Shown: positions 33,337 to 42,104, counted from the first letter of the stretch. The stretch is 64,000 nt of DNA from Pseudomonas sp. WJP1 (GCF_028471945.1 NZ_CP110128.1:4576501-4640500); one strand, 5' to 3'. A program made the numbers and translations. The notes: generated from the letters alone by a model not told the origin.

Positions 33337-34923
33337 TCAGTTCAGGGGCAACCGGCTCCACTGGCCGTCGACCAGTCGATCGAGGCCCAGCGGGTTGGCG
33401 TTTTGCAGCGCGGCCGGCAGGTATTCATCAGGATAGTTCTGGTAGCACACAGGACGCAGGAAGCGATCGATGGCCAGGCTGCCGACCGAAGTGCCACGTG
33501 CATCCGACGTCGCCGGATAAGGCCCGCCGTGCACCATCGCATCGCTGACTTCGACACCGGTGGGATACCCGTTGAGCAGCAAGCGCCCGACCTTGTCCTC
33601 CAGCAGCGGCAGCAGTTCACTGAAGCGATCCAGATCCGCCGGTTCTGCGATCAGCGTGGCGGTCAGTTGCCCGTGCAAACCGTCGAGCACCGCGCGCAAC
33701 TGGGGTTGGTCAGCCACCTCGACCACCACCGTGGCCGGGCCGAAAATCTCTTCCTGCAACAGCGGATCGCCGTCGAGCAACAGCTGCACATCGGCCTTGA
33801 ACAACTGCGGTTGCGCCTTGGAATTGCCCTGGGGCTGGCCGGCCAGATGATCGACAAGGTCGTGCGCCGCGATGTGCGCAAGGCCTGCGCGATAACTGTT
33901 GAGCACCCCTGCGTTGAGCATGGTCTGCGGCGGTTGACTGCCCATATTCTGCGCGAACGCCTGCAGGAACTCACTGAACTGCGGCGAGCGCAGGCCGATG
34001 ATCAAGCCGGGGCTAGTGCAGAACTGGCCACAGCCGAGGTTGACCGAAGCGGTCAGTTCCTCGGCGATTTTCTGGCCACGCTGGCCCAAGGCTTCGGGCA
34101 GCACGATCACCGGGTTGATGCTCGACATCTCGGCGAACACCGGGATCGGTTGCACCCGCGCGGCAGCCAGATCGGCCAAAGCCCGACCACCCTTGAGCGA
34201 GCCGGTGAAGCCCACGGCCTTGATGCCATCGGCCATAACCAGCGCCTGGCCCACGCCCGCGCCGTAGATCATGTTGAACACCCCCGACGGCATGGCCGTG
34301 CGTTGCGCCGCGCGAACGATGGCGCCCGCCACCCGCTCGGCCGTCGCCATGTGTCCGCTGTGGGCCTTGAATACCACCGGGCAACCGGCGGCCAGGGCCG
34401 AGGCGGTGTCGCCGCCAGCGGTGGAAAACGCCAGGGGGAAATTGCTCGCACCGAACACCGCGACCGGGCCGACGCCGATGCGGTACTGGCGAAGATCCGG
34501 CCGTGGCAACGGTGTGCGCCCAGGTAGTGCCAGGTCGATCCGTGCAGCGAGAAAGTCACCACGGCGCAGCACCTGGGCAAACAGGCGCAGCTGGCCACTG
34601 GTGCGGCTGCGCTCGCCGCGAATCCGCCCCTCGGGCAACGCGGTTTCCTGGCAGACCAGGGCGATGAAATCATCCCCCAGGTCATCGATTTCCTCGGCGA
34701 TGGCATCGAGAAATTCGGCTCGGCGCAGCGGCGACAATTGACGAAACGGCGCAAACGCGCGCGTTGCCGCCGTTACCGCCAGCACCACTTCCTGCTCGGT
34801 GGCCTGATGGAAAACATACGGCAGCGCGTGGCCGGTGTGGGCGTCGACGCTGTGCAGGGTCTCGCGGCCCAGGGCACTACGCTGCCCGTCGATGAACTGC
34901 TGGCCCAAGATATCGGACATCAA
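33337..34923 (-). CDS. NADP-type aldehyde dehydrogenase, alpha-ketoglutarate semialdehyde dehydrogenase-like
   Basis: 528 residues from 34923 (a second ATG directly follows). Long relative to typical ALDH, as in the ketoglutarate-semialdehyde group. Landmarks: 'PVAVFGASNFPLAFSTAGGD', 'GFTGSLKGGRALADLAAAR', the general-base Glu in 'VFAEMSSINPVIV' and the catalytic Cys in 'GCGQFCTSPG'. This subgroup completes oxidation of sugar acids or hydroxyproline to 2-oxoglutarate. Here it would oxidise an aldehyde produced by neighbouring dehydrogenases. Confidence 0.88.
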   Translation of the reverse strand: MMSDILGQQFIDGQRSALGRETLHSVDAHTGHALPYVFHQATEQEVVLAVTAATRAFAPFRQLSPLRRAEFLDAIAEEIDDLGDDFIALVCQETALPEGRIRGERSRTSGQLRLFAQVLRRGDFLAARIDLALPGRTPLPRPDLRQYRIGVGPVAVFGASNFPLAFSTAGGDTASALAAGCPVVFKAHSGHMATAERVAGAIVRAAQRTAMPSGVFNMIYGAGVGQALVMADGIKAVGFTGSLKGGRALADLAAARVQPIPVFAEMSSINPVIVLPEALGQRGQKIAEELTASVNLGCGQFCTSPGLIIGLRSPQFSEFLQAFAQNMGSQPPQTMLNAGVLNSYRAGLAHIAAHDLVDHLAGQPQGNSKAQPQLFKADVQLLLDGDPLLQEEIFGPATVVVEVADQPQLRAVLDGLHGQLTATLIAEPADLDRFSELLPLLEDKVGRLLLNGYPTGVEVSDAMVHGGPYPATSDARGTSVGSLAIDRFLRPVCYQNYPDEYLPAALQNANPLGLDRLVDGQWSRLPLN

Positions 34924-35079
34924 AAATCTCCCTCGCCTGGGTTCGCCAGGCGATGACTGGAATGAAAGGGATGCGCCAAAAACGCACGCTTCACTCTAGG
35001 GGCCGGGGTCATGGGCAAACAAATGACAACAACGGGCCGGGGGATGAGCGTTTTTCATCCCCTGGCTTGGAGATGTTTG

Positions 35080-36018
35080 TCAGCGAATCGCTACCGGGTT
35101 GATGTTGACCTGGGTCGAGCCCTTGTACAGCGGCTGCCCGAGCACGAACATGAAGGTCCAGGCCTTGTCCCGCACCAGCGCGCGGCTGTCGATCAGCTCA
35201 AGGTTGTAGATGCCGTTTTTCGCCAGCATGAACTGGTTGACCGGGAACTCCTGGCCGTCGGTGCCAGGGTAGATTTCCGAGGCCCAGGTATCGCCGCCGA
35301 ACGCGACGATCTGCTTGTCCGCCAGCCATTTGGCTGCCGCCATGCCGATGCCCGGCTCCACGGCGAGGAATTTCTCGTTGTCCTTGCCCAACAGCTCCAG
35401 CCAACCGGTGTTGAACAGCACCACATCGCCCTTCTCGATGCTGATGCCTTGCAGGTTCAGGGCTTTCTGGATATCGGCGACCGTGAACTCGGTTTTCTCC
35501 GGCACGATGGCGCTGCCGTACACGGCAGTCATGTCCAGCACCACGCCACGGGTGACGATGGGCGGGACTTTTTCGATGCCGAGTTTTTGCACCCCTTCCA
35601 CGGTCACGAAGTCCGCCGCGCGGTTGCCGTTGTAGTAGACGTTGTCGATGCCGATGTGGCCGATGCCGTTGAGCTGGGTGCCGACACCGGTCCAGCCCAC
35701 CACCAGTTCATCGTTGAAGGTGAATTTGTTCGGGCCCATGGTGGTGCCGCCGGCTTCACCGGGCTGGACGTTGGTCAGGTGAAAACTGCGATGCCGGAAG
35801 GCTGGGAGGTTTTTATCGATGGGCACGGCCAAGGGGTAGGTCTTGCCGGTCTTGATCAGCTTGGCGGCGTTGAGCACCGAGTTGGCATCGAGCAGGTTCA
35901 GCGCACCGATTTCATCATGGGCGCCGTATTTCGAGGGGTACCAATTTTCGCCATCGGCGGCGTGTGCGACATTCAAGGTGAGCAACAGGGCAAAAGGCAG
36001 GGCCAAGCGATTGAACAT
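35080..36018 (-). CDS. Exported cyclase-family hydrolase
   Basis: 312 residues with a clear signal peptide ('MFNRLALPFALLLTLNVAHA', cleavage after AHA), so the enzyme acts in the periplasm. The core matches the cytosolic paralogue: 'YGAHDEIGALNLLDANSVLN', 'TGVGTQLNGIGHIGIDNV' and 'VVLFNTGWLELLG'. The metal-site motif is further altered (TQLN instead of THxD). Two compartments with the same fold suggest the same compound class is opened outside and inside the inner membrane. Confidence 0.84.
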   Translation of the reverse strand: MFNRLALPFALLLTLNVAHAADGENWYPSKYGAHDEIGALNLLDANSVLNAAKLIKTGKTYPLAVPIDKNLPAFRHRSFHLTNVQPGEAGGTTMGPNKFTFNDELVVGWTGVGTQLNGIGHIGIDNVYYNGNRAADFVTVEGVQKLGIEKVPPIVTRGVVLDMTAVYGSAIVPEKTEFTVADIQKALNLQGISIEKGDVVLFNTGWLELLGKDNEKFLAVEPGIGMAAAKWLADKQIVAFGGDTWASEIYPGTDGQEFPVNQFMLAKNGIYNLELIDSRALVRDKAWTFMFVLGQPLYKGSTQVNINPVAIR

Positions 36019-36190
36019 GAAGGAGGTCCTTGTCTGGTTTCAGTGAACCCAAGGTACGCAGCCCTTTTGTGCGGAAACAGACAGCTCTGGACAATACAAT
36101 TGTTCTGGATTTTCACGAGTGGGCGAACTTGCAGTTTTCCCGGCCAGGTGCCATAAAACCCTGAAATCCTGACAGCCGACCAGCTGCGAT

Positions 36191-36205
36191 AACGCTTATA
36201 GCGTT
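36191..36205. promoter_or_regulatory. Palindrome upstream of the GlxA-type regulator
   Basis: AACGC-TTATA-GCGTT is a perfect inverted repeat 40 bases before the ATG at 36246. It overlaps an AT-rich promoter-like stretch and may be an autoregulatory operator. No motif match to a named regulator. Confidence 0.35.
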
Positions 36206-36245
36206 TGCGAATTATCATTATTCCAACGCGTCAATCCAGAAGCCT

Positions 36246-37256
36246 ATGAACGATATCGTCAGCACTCCCGAGTCCCCGCCCGACCAACCGCGCTTGATCG
36301 TCTTCCTCGCCTACCCCGAAATGGGCCTGCTCGACCTGACCGGTGCGCAAACCGTGTTCTGGGCCGCCTCGCGCTACCTCAACAGCAGCAATTTGCCCGG
36401 CTACACACTGCAGACCGCCAGCCTGAGCGGTGGCCTGATTCACACGGCAGAGGGGTTGGCCGTCGACACCGTGCCCTTGAGTACCTTCGACGACCAAACG
36501 ATCGACACGCTGATCGTTCCCGGTGCTCCAGCGATCATCCTGGCGATGAACAATTCCCTGGGCCTGGTCGACTGGCTCAAACAGGCATCGGGCGCAGCCA
36601 GGCGCACCGCTTCGGTGTGCAGCGGCACGTTCCTGCTGGCCGAGGCCGGATTGCTCGAAGGTCGGCGCGCAGCCACCCATTGGGCGATGTGCGGCCTGCT
36701 CAAGGAGCGCCATCCGTCCATCGAAGTCGACAACGATGCGATCTTTGTCCAGCAGGGTTCAGTCTGGACCTCCGCCGGGGTCAGCGCCGGGATCGACCTG
36801 GCGCTGGCGTTGGTTGAAGAAGATTGCGGGCGTGAGCTGGCACTGCTGACGGCACGGGAAATGGTGGTGTTCCTCAAACGCCCCGGTGGCCAGGCCCAGT
36901 ACAGCCAATTGCTGCAATCGCAAACCAGCGAAGGTGCGGCCTTCGACGACCTGCACCTGTGGATCACGCAGAACCTGTCCGGTGCCAACCTCACCGTCGA
37001 GACACTCGCCCAACAGGTACAAATGAGCCCGCGCAACTTTGCCCGGGTCTACAAGCTCAAGACCGGCCGCACGCCAGCCAAGGCCGTTGAAGTGCTGCGC
37101 GTGGAAGCCGCGCGGCGACTGCTGGAAGACTCCGAACGTAACATCGATCAAATTTCCCGACTGTGTGGTTTTGGCGATGAAGAGCGCATGCGCCTGACCT
37201 TCCAGCGCAACCTCGGGGTTTCGCCACGGGATTATCGCAACCGGTTTTCGCGCTGA
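36246..37256 (+). CDS. GlxA-family transcriptional regulator (DJ-1/PfpI plus AraC)
   Basis: 336 residues. The N-terminal DJ-1/PfpI-like domain spans about 15-200, with 'RTASVCSGTFLLAEAGLLEG' holding the nucleophile-elbow Cys and 'GRRAATHWAMCGLL' following. The C-terminal AraC/XylS domain (about 225-330) contains 'VQMSPRNFARVYKLKTGRTP' and 'ISRLCGFGDEERMRLTFQRN'. Members of this group regulate catabolism of amines and small acids. It begins about 230 bases from the divergent exported cyclase gene, which it may control. Confidence 0.9.
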   Translation: MNDIVSTPESPPDQPRLIVFLAYPEMGLLDLTGAQTVFWAASRYLNSSNLPGYTLQTASLSGGLIHTAEGLAVDTVPLSTFDDQTIDTLIVPGAPAIILAMNNSLGLVDWLKQASGAARRTASVCSGTFLLAEAGLLEGRRAATHWAMCGLLKERHPSIEVDNDAIFVQQGSVWTSAGVSAGIDLALALVEEDCGRELALLTAREMVVFLKRPGGQAQYSQLLQSQTSEGAAFDDLHLWITQNLSGANLTVETLAQQVQMSPRNFARVYKLKTGRTPAKAVEVLRVEAARRLLEDSERNIDQISRLCGFGDEERMRLTFQRNLGVSPRDYRNRFSR

Positions 37257-37356
37257 ATCCGGGCACAAGGCAACGACAAGGGAACTCCTGACGACCGCCA
37301 TGCATCCTAGAGGTGAGAGACTTCCTTTTTGCGTCATGTCTTCAGAGGACACCGTC

Positions 37357-37677
37357 ATGCGCCGTCTGATTATCATTTCTTCCCTTTTGCTGTGCTTACC
37401 CGTCGGCTCTGCGATGGCCGATGTCGATGCAAAAGATGTCGCCACCTCAGCCGGGGTTTCCGCCTCGCTGTACTCGACATTCAAGGATGACAAACTGATG
37501 ATTCCCGCCCGGGATGACGCTTCCAGCTTCGTGGCCAGTGGCGGTGCGATTCGTGGCGTTTATCTGGAGCAGGTTTTGCAGCGTGTCCGTCAGGAACATC
37601 CTGACCTCAACAGCGCCAGCGACGAAGACCTGGCTCGCGCCATCCTCGTCCAGGAAGGCGTTCCGGCTGGTCAATAG
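37357..37677 (+). CDS. DUF2388 periplasmic protein
   Basis: 106 residues with signal peptide 'MRRLIIISSLLLCLPVGSAM' (cleavage after AMA). The mature part, 'TSAGVSASLYSTFKDDKLMI' and 'GAIRGVYLEQVLQRVRQ', is typical of DUF2388, found mostly in Pseudomonas. Function unknown. GAGGA is present near the ATG at 37357. Upstream codons of the open frame are not signal-like and are excluded. Confidence 0.85.
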   Translation: MRRLIIISSLLLCLPVGSAMADVDAKDVATSAGVSASLYSTFKDDKLMIPARDDASSFVASGGAIRGVYLEQVLQRVRQEHPDLNSASDEDLARAILVQEGVPAGQ

Positions 37678-37706
37678 ATCGAACGACGTATCGCCTGTTC
37701 ACTCCC

Positions 37707-37795
37707 GTAGGAGCCAGGCTTGCCGGCGAAGAACGATGACGCGGTCATACAGACATACCGCGTCATCGTTCTTCGCCGGCAAGCCTGGCTCCTAC
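37707..37795. repeat. REP doublet with perfect 39-bp arms
   Basis: Left arm 37707-37745 (starts GTAGGAGCCAGGCTTGCC) and right arm 37757-37795 are exact reverse complements, separated by an 11-base loop. As RNA it would form a very stable hairpin between two convergent genes and could end both transcripts. Confidence 0.9.
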
Positions 37796-37826
37796 AGTTA
37801 GGCTAGGCGAGGCTTCACATCGTCGT

Positions 37827-38618
37827 TTAACGATAACGCGCCGCTGCCGTGGAATTACCGAACAACCCCGACAGCACCTGGCGCTGCGCTTCATAGCGGG
37901 TCCACTGCTCCCCGTCGTGCAATCCCGGAATGGTCACCACCTCCCCCCTTTCCAACCCCACCAGAGCCGCATCGACCATGTCTTCGGCGGACATGACAAT
38001 CTCCTGCGGCAAATTCTCCACCGGGTTGCCGGCCTCACTCCAGAAGTCGGTGGCGGTCGCGCCTGGCAATACCGCCTGGATACGAATGCCTTTATCCGCC
38101 AGTTCGCGATGCATCGATTGGCTCAGGCCCAGGACAAATGCCTTGGTCCCGCCATACACACCGTTGAGGATTTCCGGGGCGATGGCGACGATCGACGATA
38201 TGTTGACCACGGTCCCGGTACAGCGAGCGACAAAGCCCGGTACTACGGCGTAGGTCAGGCGGGTCAGCGCGGTGATGTTGAGGCTGATCATGTCTTCCAT
38301 GTCATCCACGGGGCTGCCGAGCAACGGCATGACCGCGCCAACGCCGGCGTTGTTGACCAATAAGGTGATGCTCGCGTCATTACGCAGAATCTGTTCGACC
38401 CGCAACAGGTCGGCCTTGTCCTTGAGATCCGCGGCGACCACTTCCACAGTGCGGCCGGTCTGGTCGCTCAGGCGATTGGCCAGCGCGTTGAGTTTTGCCT
38501 GGCTACGCGCGACCAGTATCAGGTCGTAACCCTGCCGGGCGAGACGGTCGGCATACACCGCGCCGATGCCGGAAGAGGCGCCAGTGATCAGTGCAGTGCC
38601 TTTGGAGGAGAGAGCCAT
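37827..38618 (-). CDS. SDR-family NAD(P)-dependent oxidoreductase
   Basis: 263 residues. Cofactor motif 'ALITGASSGIGAVYADRLAR', 'LVNNAGVGAVMPLLG', catalytic 'VNISSIVAIAPEILNGVYGG' with Tyr and 'TKAFVLGLSQ' (Tyr-x3-Lys). AAGGA lies eight bases before the ATG at 38618. It diverges from the second GlxA-type regulator, which starts 121 bases away and is the likely controller. Substrate unknown. Confidence 0.88.
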   Translation of the reverse strand: MALSSKGTALITGASSGIGAVYADRLARQGYDLILVARSQAKLNALANRLSDQTGRTVEVVAADLKDKADLLRVEQILRNDASITLLVNNAGVGAVMPLLGSPVDDMEDMISLNITALTRLTYAVVPGFVARCTGTVVNISSIVAIAPEILNGVYGGTKAFVLGLSQSMHRELADKGIRIQAVLPGATATDFWSEAGNPVENLPQEIVMSAEDMVDAALVGLERGEVVTIPGLHDGEQWTRYEAQRQVLSGLFGNSTAAARYR

Positions 38619-38739
38619 GTTCAATTTCCTTCACTGTGAGGCGAGAAAGTCGCCAGCCATTTGCAGTTATAAATGGACTCGTGCCCGTCGCAAATGACGT
38701 TTAAACTACGTTTTTCGGACATCAGTTTGAGGACCGGCG

Positions 38740-39684
38740 ATGATCAGCGTGGCGTTTGTGGTTTTCGAGGGTTTCCAGTCCATGGCGCTGGCGGCCATGC
38801 CGGTGTTCGAGTACGCCAATTTCAGCGCCGGGCAAGCCCTGTATGACGTGCGCGTGCTATCTGAAGATGGCCGCAACTTGCGCGCTTCCGGCGGCCTGAG
38901 TGTCGGCACCGAGGCGTTCGACGAGCATGTGTTCGATACGGTGATCGTGGTCGGTGGCGACACCATCCTCGAACAGGCACCAGAAGGCGTACTCGACTAC
39001 GTGCGTGCCAGCGCCAGGACCGCGCGCCGCACCGCGTCGATTTGCTCCGGAGCCTTTGTCATGGCCCAGGCCGGACTGCTAGAGGGTCGGCGGGCGACCA
39101 CGCACTGGGCCTATGCGCGGCAACTGCAAGAACGTTTTCCATCGATCAAGGTAGAACCCGACCGCATCTACGTGATCGACGGCTCAATATGGACTTCCGC
39201 CGGCATGACCGCCGGCATCGACCTGGCGCTGGCCATGGTGGAAAAGGATCACGGCGCCGAACTCGCGCGTTCCGTGGCGCAAAAACTGGTGATGTACCAC
39301 CGCCGTGCCGGCGGCCAGTCACAGCACTCGGCGCTGCTGGAACTGGCGCCAAAATCCGACCGCATCCAGACCGTCCTCACCTACGCCAGGGAGCACCTCG
39401 CCCAAACCTTATCGGTGGAACAACTGGCGCAAGTGGCGCGCCTCAGCCCGCGCCAGTTCAGCCGTGCGTTCCGTTCCGAAACCGGTCAGTCGCCCGCCAA
39501 AGCCATCGAAAACCTGCGCCTGGAGACGGCACGGCAGATGCTCGAACGTGGGCGCCTGACGCTCGAGCAGATTGCCTTGGAAACCGGTTTTGTTGATCCT
39601 CGGCGCATGCGCGAAGCATTCCTTCGAGTGTTCGGGCAGCCGCCGCAGGTGATTCGGCGCAATGCGCGATCAGCCGCACATTGA
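38740..39684 (+). CDS. GlxA-family transcriptional regulator (DJ-1/PfpI plus AraC)
   Basis: 314 residues, same layout as the regulator at 36.2 kb: a DJ-1/PfpI-like domain (about 1-190, with 'RTASICSGAFVMAQAGLLEG') and AraC helix-turn-helix pair (about 210-310, 'VARLSPRQFSRAFRSETGQS' and 'IALETGFVDPRRMREAFLRV'). It diverges from an SDR gene and probably regulates it. Confidence 0.9.
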   Translation: MISVAFVVFEGFQSMALAAMPVFEYANFSAGQALYDVRVLSEDGRNLRASGGLSVGTEAFDEHVFDTVIVVGGDTILEQAPEGVLDYVRASARTARRTASICSGAFVMAQAGLLEGRRATTHWAYARQLQERFPSIKVEPDRIYVIDGSIWTSAGMTAGIDLALAMVEKDHGAELARSVAQKLVMYHRRAGGQSQHSALLELAPKSDRIQTVLTYAREHLAQTLSVEQLAQVARLSPRQFSRAFRSETGQSPAKAIENLRLETARQMLERGRLTLEQIALETGFVDPRRMREAFLRVFGQPPQVIRRNARSAAH

Positions 39685-39713
39685 TCGTTCCCACGCTCTG
39701 CGTGGGAACGATC
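39683..39713. repeat. 31-bp perfect palindrome
   Basis: GATCGTTCCCACGC-TCT-GCGTGGGAACGATC. The stem overlaps the last bases of the regulator's stop codon region and lies just upstream of the methyltransferase-fold gene. This short element type (CGTTCCCACGCTCTGCGTGG) is common in fluorescent pseudomonad intergenic DNA and may act as a terminator. Confidence 0.75.
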
Positions 39714-39730
39714 GGCGCTACACTGAAACT

Positions 39731-40390
39731 ATGAAAATCTCCGCAAAACTGGCGTTTTTTGCCATCGTTTCTACCCTCGCTTATCTCTGGCTGGCGATTT
39801 GGGGGCTGGGCGGCTTCGCGGCGTTTTTTTCCCATGCCGCCTTGGTGGTCGTTGCGCTGGCAACGCTTACCATGGCCATCGCTTCGCTGTTTACCGAGGT
39901 CAACCTGAGTTCGGGCGAGCGCGAGGATCGAGCCAATCGCTGGGTGTTGCCAGCGTTCGGCGTGATCGGTTTGTTGAGTGGTTTTTTGCCGGCCTACACC
40001 GACCGGATCGACGTCTGGACCTTCGGTGGCGAGGGCGTGCGTTGGCTCGGGGCGCTGCTCTTCATTATCGGCGGCGTGCTGCGCATGTGGCCGGTGTTCG
40101 TGCTCGGCAATCGTTTCAGTGGCCTGGTGGCGATCCAGCCGGGGCATCGCCTGGTGACCGACGGGATCTATCGCCGCTTGCGCAACCCCAGTTACCTGGG
40201 GATGTTGGTGATTGCCGTGGGTTGGGCGCTGGCCTTTCGTTCGGCGGTCGGGCTGTTGCTGGCCGCGCTGACAGTGATTCCGCTGATTGCGCGCATTCAT
40301 TCCGAGGAAGCGCTGCTACGGGCGCAATTTGGGGGTGAATACGAGGCCTATTGCGCCCGGAGCTGGCGGTTGATTCCCAAAGTCTACTGA
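39731..40390 (+). CDS. Isoprenylcysteine carboxylmethyltransferase-family membrane protein
   Basis: 219 residues with about five membrane helices. The C-terminal catalytic-type region has 'LVTDGIYRRLRNPSYLGMLV' and 'RIHSEEALLRAQFGGEYEAY', the ICMT/PEMT pattern that binds S-adenosylmethionine. The bacterial substrate is unknown, since these members do not modify prenylated proteins. The ATG at 39731 is chosen because upstream codons cover the palindrome. Confidence 0.85.
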   Translation: MKISAKLAFFAIVSTLAYLWLAIWGLGGFAAFFSHAALVVVALATLTMAIASLFTEVNLSSGEREDRANRWVLPAFGVIGLLSGFLPAYTDRIDVWTFGGEGVRWLGALLFIIGGVLRMWPVFVLGNRFSGLVAIQPGHRLVTDGIYRRLRNPSYLGMLVIAVGWALAFRSAVGLLLAALTVIPLIARIHSEEALLRAQFGGEYEAYCARSWRLIPKVY

Positions 40391-40402
40391 GGCACACATC
40401 CA

Positions 40403-40494
40403 CTGTAGGAGCGAGCCTGCTCGCGATGAGGCCTTTTCAGTCAGCAGCAACGTCGACTGTCAAACCGCCATCGCGAGCAGGCTCGCTCCCACAT
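40403..40494. repeat. REP doublet
   Basis: CTGTAGGAGCGAGCCTGCTC... facing ...GAGCAGGCTCGCTCCCACA, between the 3' ends of two convergent genes. The right arm almost touches the HAD gene stop. Confidence 0.82.
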
Positions 40495-41162
40495 TAGATC
40501 GTGTGAAGTCGAATCACACCGTAGGCGTCTACGCGGGCCACAACTTCGTCATAACCTGCCAACGTGGCATGCGCCGTCTGAATCGGCTGATCATGCGTCG
40601 CTGTGACGATCAGCAAATCCGCCCCCGCCGCCTCGGCCGCAAGAATGCCTACCGTCGCATCTTCGAAAACCAGGCAATCCGATATCTCGACACCCAGCCG
40701 CCGCGCAGCCAATCGATAACCGGCTGGGTCAGGTTTGCCGGCGCTGACGTCTTCGGCGGTGACCATCACATCCGGCTCGGGAATCCCCGCGGCTGCCATC
40801 CGCCGCAACGCCAGCGTCCGCGGTGCAGAGGTCACGATCGCCCATTGATGAGCCGGCAAGGACTTGAGAAAACGCGCCGCGCCAGCCACCTCTTCCACGC
40901 CATCGACATCCTCGATTTCAGCTTCGGTGATCCACGCCGCCTCGACCTCGGCATCGACCCCGGGCAAAGCCAGTCGGTTGATGGTGTCGATGGCGCGAGC
41001 GCCGTGAATGGTCGGCAGGAAGGTCTCGACATCGACACCGTGACGCACGGCCCAGGTGGCCCAGACGCGTTCGGCGGCGGCAATGGAGGTGAGGATGGTG
41101 CCGTCCATGTCGAACAAGAAGGCGCGGTAAGGGACGTTCAAGACGGATTCGGGAGCAGACAA
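40494..41162 (-). CDS. HAD-superfamily phosphatase (subfamily IA)
   Basis: 222 residues. All four HAD motifs are visible: I 'FLFDMDGTILTS', II 'AIVTSAPRTLA', III Lys in 'VSAGKPDPAGYRLAA', IV 'LVFEDATVGILAAEA'. A helical cap lies between motifs I and II. It resembles sugar-phosphate or phosphoglycolate phosphatases, but the substrate is not determinable. It stands alone on the minus strand. Confidence 0.87.
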   Translation of the reverse strand: MSAPESVLNVPYRAFLFDMDGTILTSIAAAERVWATWAVRHGVDVETFLPTIHGARAIDTINRLALPGVDAEVEAAWITEAEIEDVDGVEEVAGAARFLKSLPAHQWAIVTSAPRTLALRRMAAAGIPEPDVMVTAEDVSAGKPDPAGYRLAARRLGVEISDCLVFEDATVGILAAEAAGADLLIVTATHDQPIQTAHATLAGYDEVVARVDAYGVIRLHTI

Positions 41163-41212
41163 AGGGTCCTTCCTATTTCACTGGCGTTAAGTCCTGATAA
41201 ATGTACAGGAAC

Positions 41213-41620
41213 CTACAGGGTACGGCGTGACTTCAGCGCGCCATCCACGCAATCGAGCAACTGCCCCAGCGCCCAGGGTTTCTTGATAAACGAGACATCG
41301 TGCCGCACGCCGGAGCTTTCAGGGGTTTCGAAGCCGGACATGATCACTATCGGTTTGTCCGGCCAACGATCACCGAACAGATTGGCCAGGTCCGCACCGT
41401 TGAGCGTGCCCGGCATGGTGATGTCCGTCAGCAACATTCCGACTTCAGGCGCGTGCCCCTGCAAATACACCGACGCTTCGTCGGCACTGGTCTGCGGTTG
41501 CACCACATAACCTTCGTCCTGAAGAATTTCGCAGAGAAACTCCAGGATCAGCGGGTCGTCTTCAACCACCAGAATCAACCCGCCATGAAGGTGTCCGCCC
41601 GCCGTCGATTCTCGACTCAT
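41213..41620 (-). CDS. Single-domain response regulator
   Basis: 135 residues, receiver domain only: 'LILVVEDDPLILEFLCEILQ' (acidic pocket), phospho-acceptor Asp in 'MLLTDITMPGTLNGADLANL' and conserved Lys in 'VSFIKKPWALGQLL'. It lacks any output domain. The 'EDDP...FLCEILQDEGY' pattern matches receivers linked to hybrid histidine kinases. No kinase gene is adjacent. Start 41620 is used; 41647 is possible. Confidence 0.85.
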   Translation of the reverse strand: MSRESTAGGHLHGGLILVVEDDPLILEFLCEILQDEGYVVQPQTSADEASVYLQGHAPEVGMLLTDITMPGTLNGADLANLFGDRWPDKPIVIMSGFETPESSGVRHDVSFIKKPWALGQLLDCVDGALKSRRTL

Positions 41621-41822
41621 GACCTTGCCGCTCCCTGATCGCATCAATGATTTCGCGGGCTCAGAATCCGCGACCTACAGGTATGAGCAACGGTATCTGC
41701 GGAAATTCATTTTTGATACAAACAGACGACGAAATCGGTGTTTGCGCGACGGTCAATATCACCAAGCCATCAACTGTCATGGGGGCATGAGCTCAGGCTA
41801 CACCCCGAATGACAGGTTTGCG

Positions 41823-42104
41823 TTACTGGGACATCGGGTCCTTTTTCATGGCGTCCTTGGACATGGCGTCTTTCTTCATGCCGTCCTTGCTCATGGCATC
41901 CTTGGACATGCTGTCCTTGCTCATCGCGTCCTTGGCCATGGCGTCCTTTGTCATGGCGTCTTTGTGCATGGCGTCTTTGTGCATGGCGTCCTTGGACATC
42001 GAATCCTTGTTCATGCTGTCCTTGCTCATCGTATCGCCAGCAAAAACACTGGCGGCGCCGACGGCCAGGCACATGGACAGAACAACGGTGGTCAACTTTT
42101 TCAT
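41823..42104 (-). CDS. Pentapeptide MXKDX-repeat protein
   Basis: 93 residues. A signal peptide ('MKKLTTVVLSMCLAVGAASV', cleavage after VFA) is followed by about 14 tandem copies of Met-x-Lys-Asp-x with x mostly Ser, Ala, His. Methionine is every fifth residue. The same name is used for a recognised NCBI family. A role in metal binding or oxidant trapping in the periplasm is plausible but unproven. It lies upstream on the minus strand after the molybdoenzyme pair, 53 bases from its gene end, and may be co-transcribed with it. Confidence 0.88.
   Translation of the reverse strand: MKKLTTVVLSMCLAVGAASVFAGDTMSKDSMNKDSMSKDAMHKDAMHKDAMTKDAMAKDAMSKDSMSKDAMSKDGMKKDAMSKDAMKKDPMSQ

Noticed and set aside
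41823..42104. Periodic DNA that could be taken for a CRISPR or tandem-repeat locus
   Set aside because: The period is 15 bases, in frame, and codes for the MXKDX protein. There are no spacers or cas genes.
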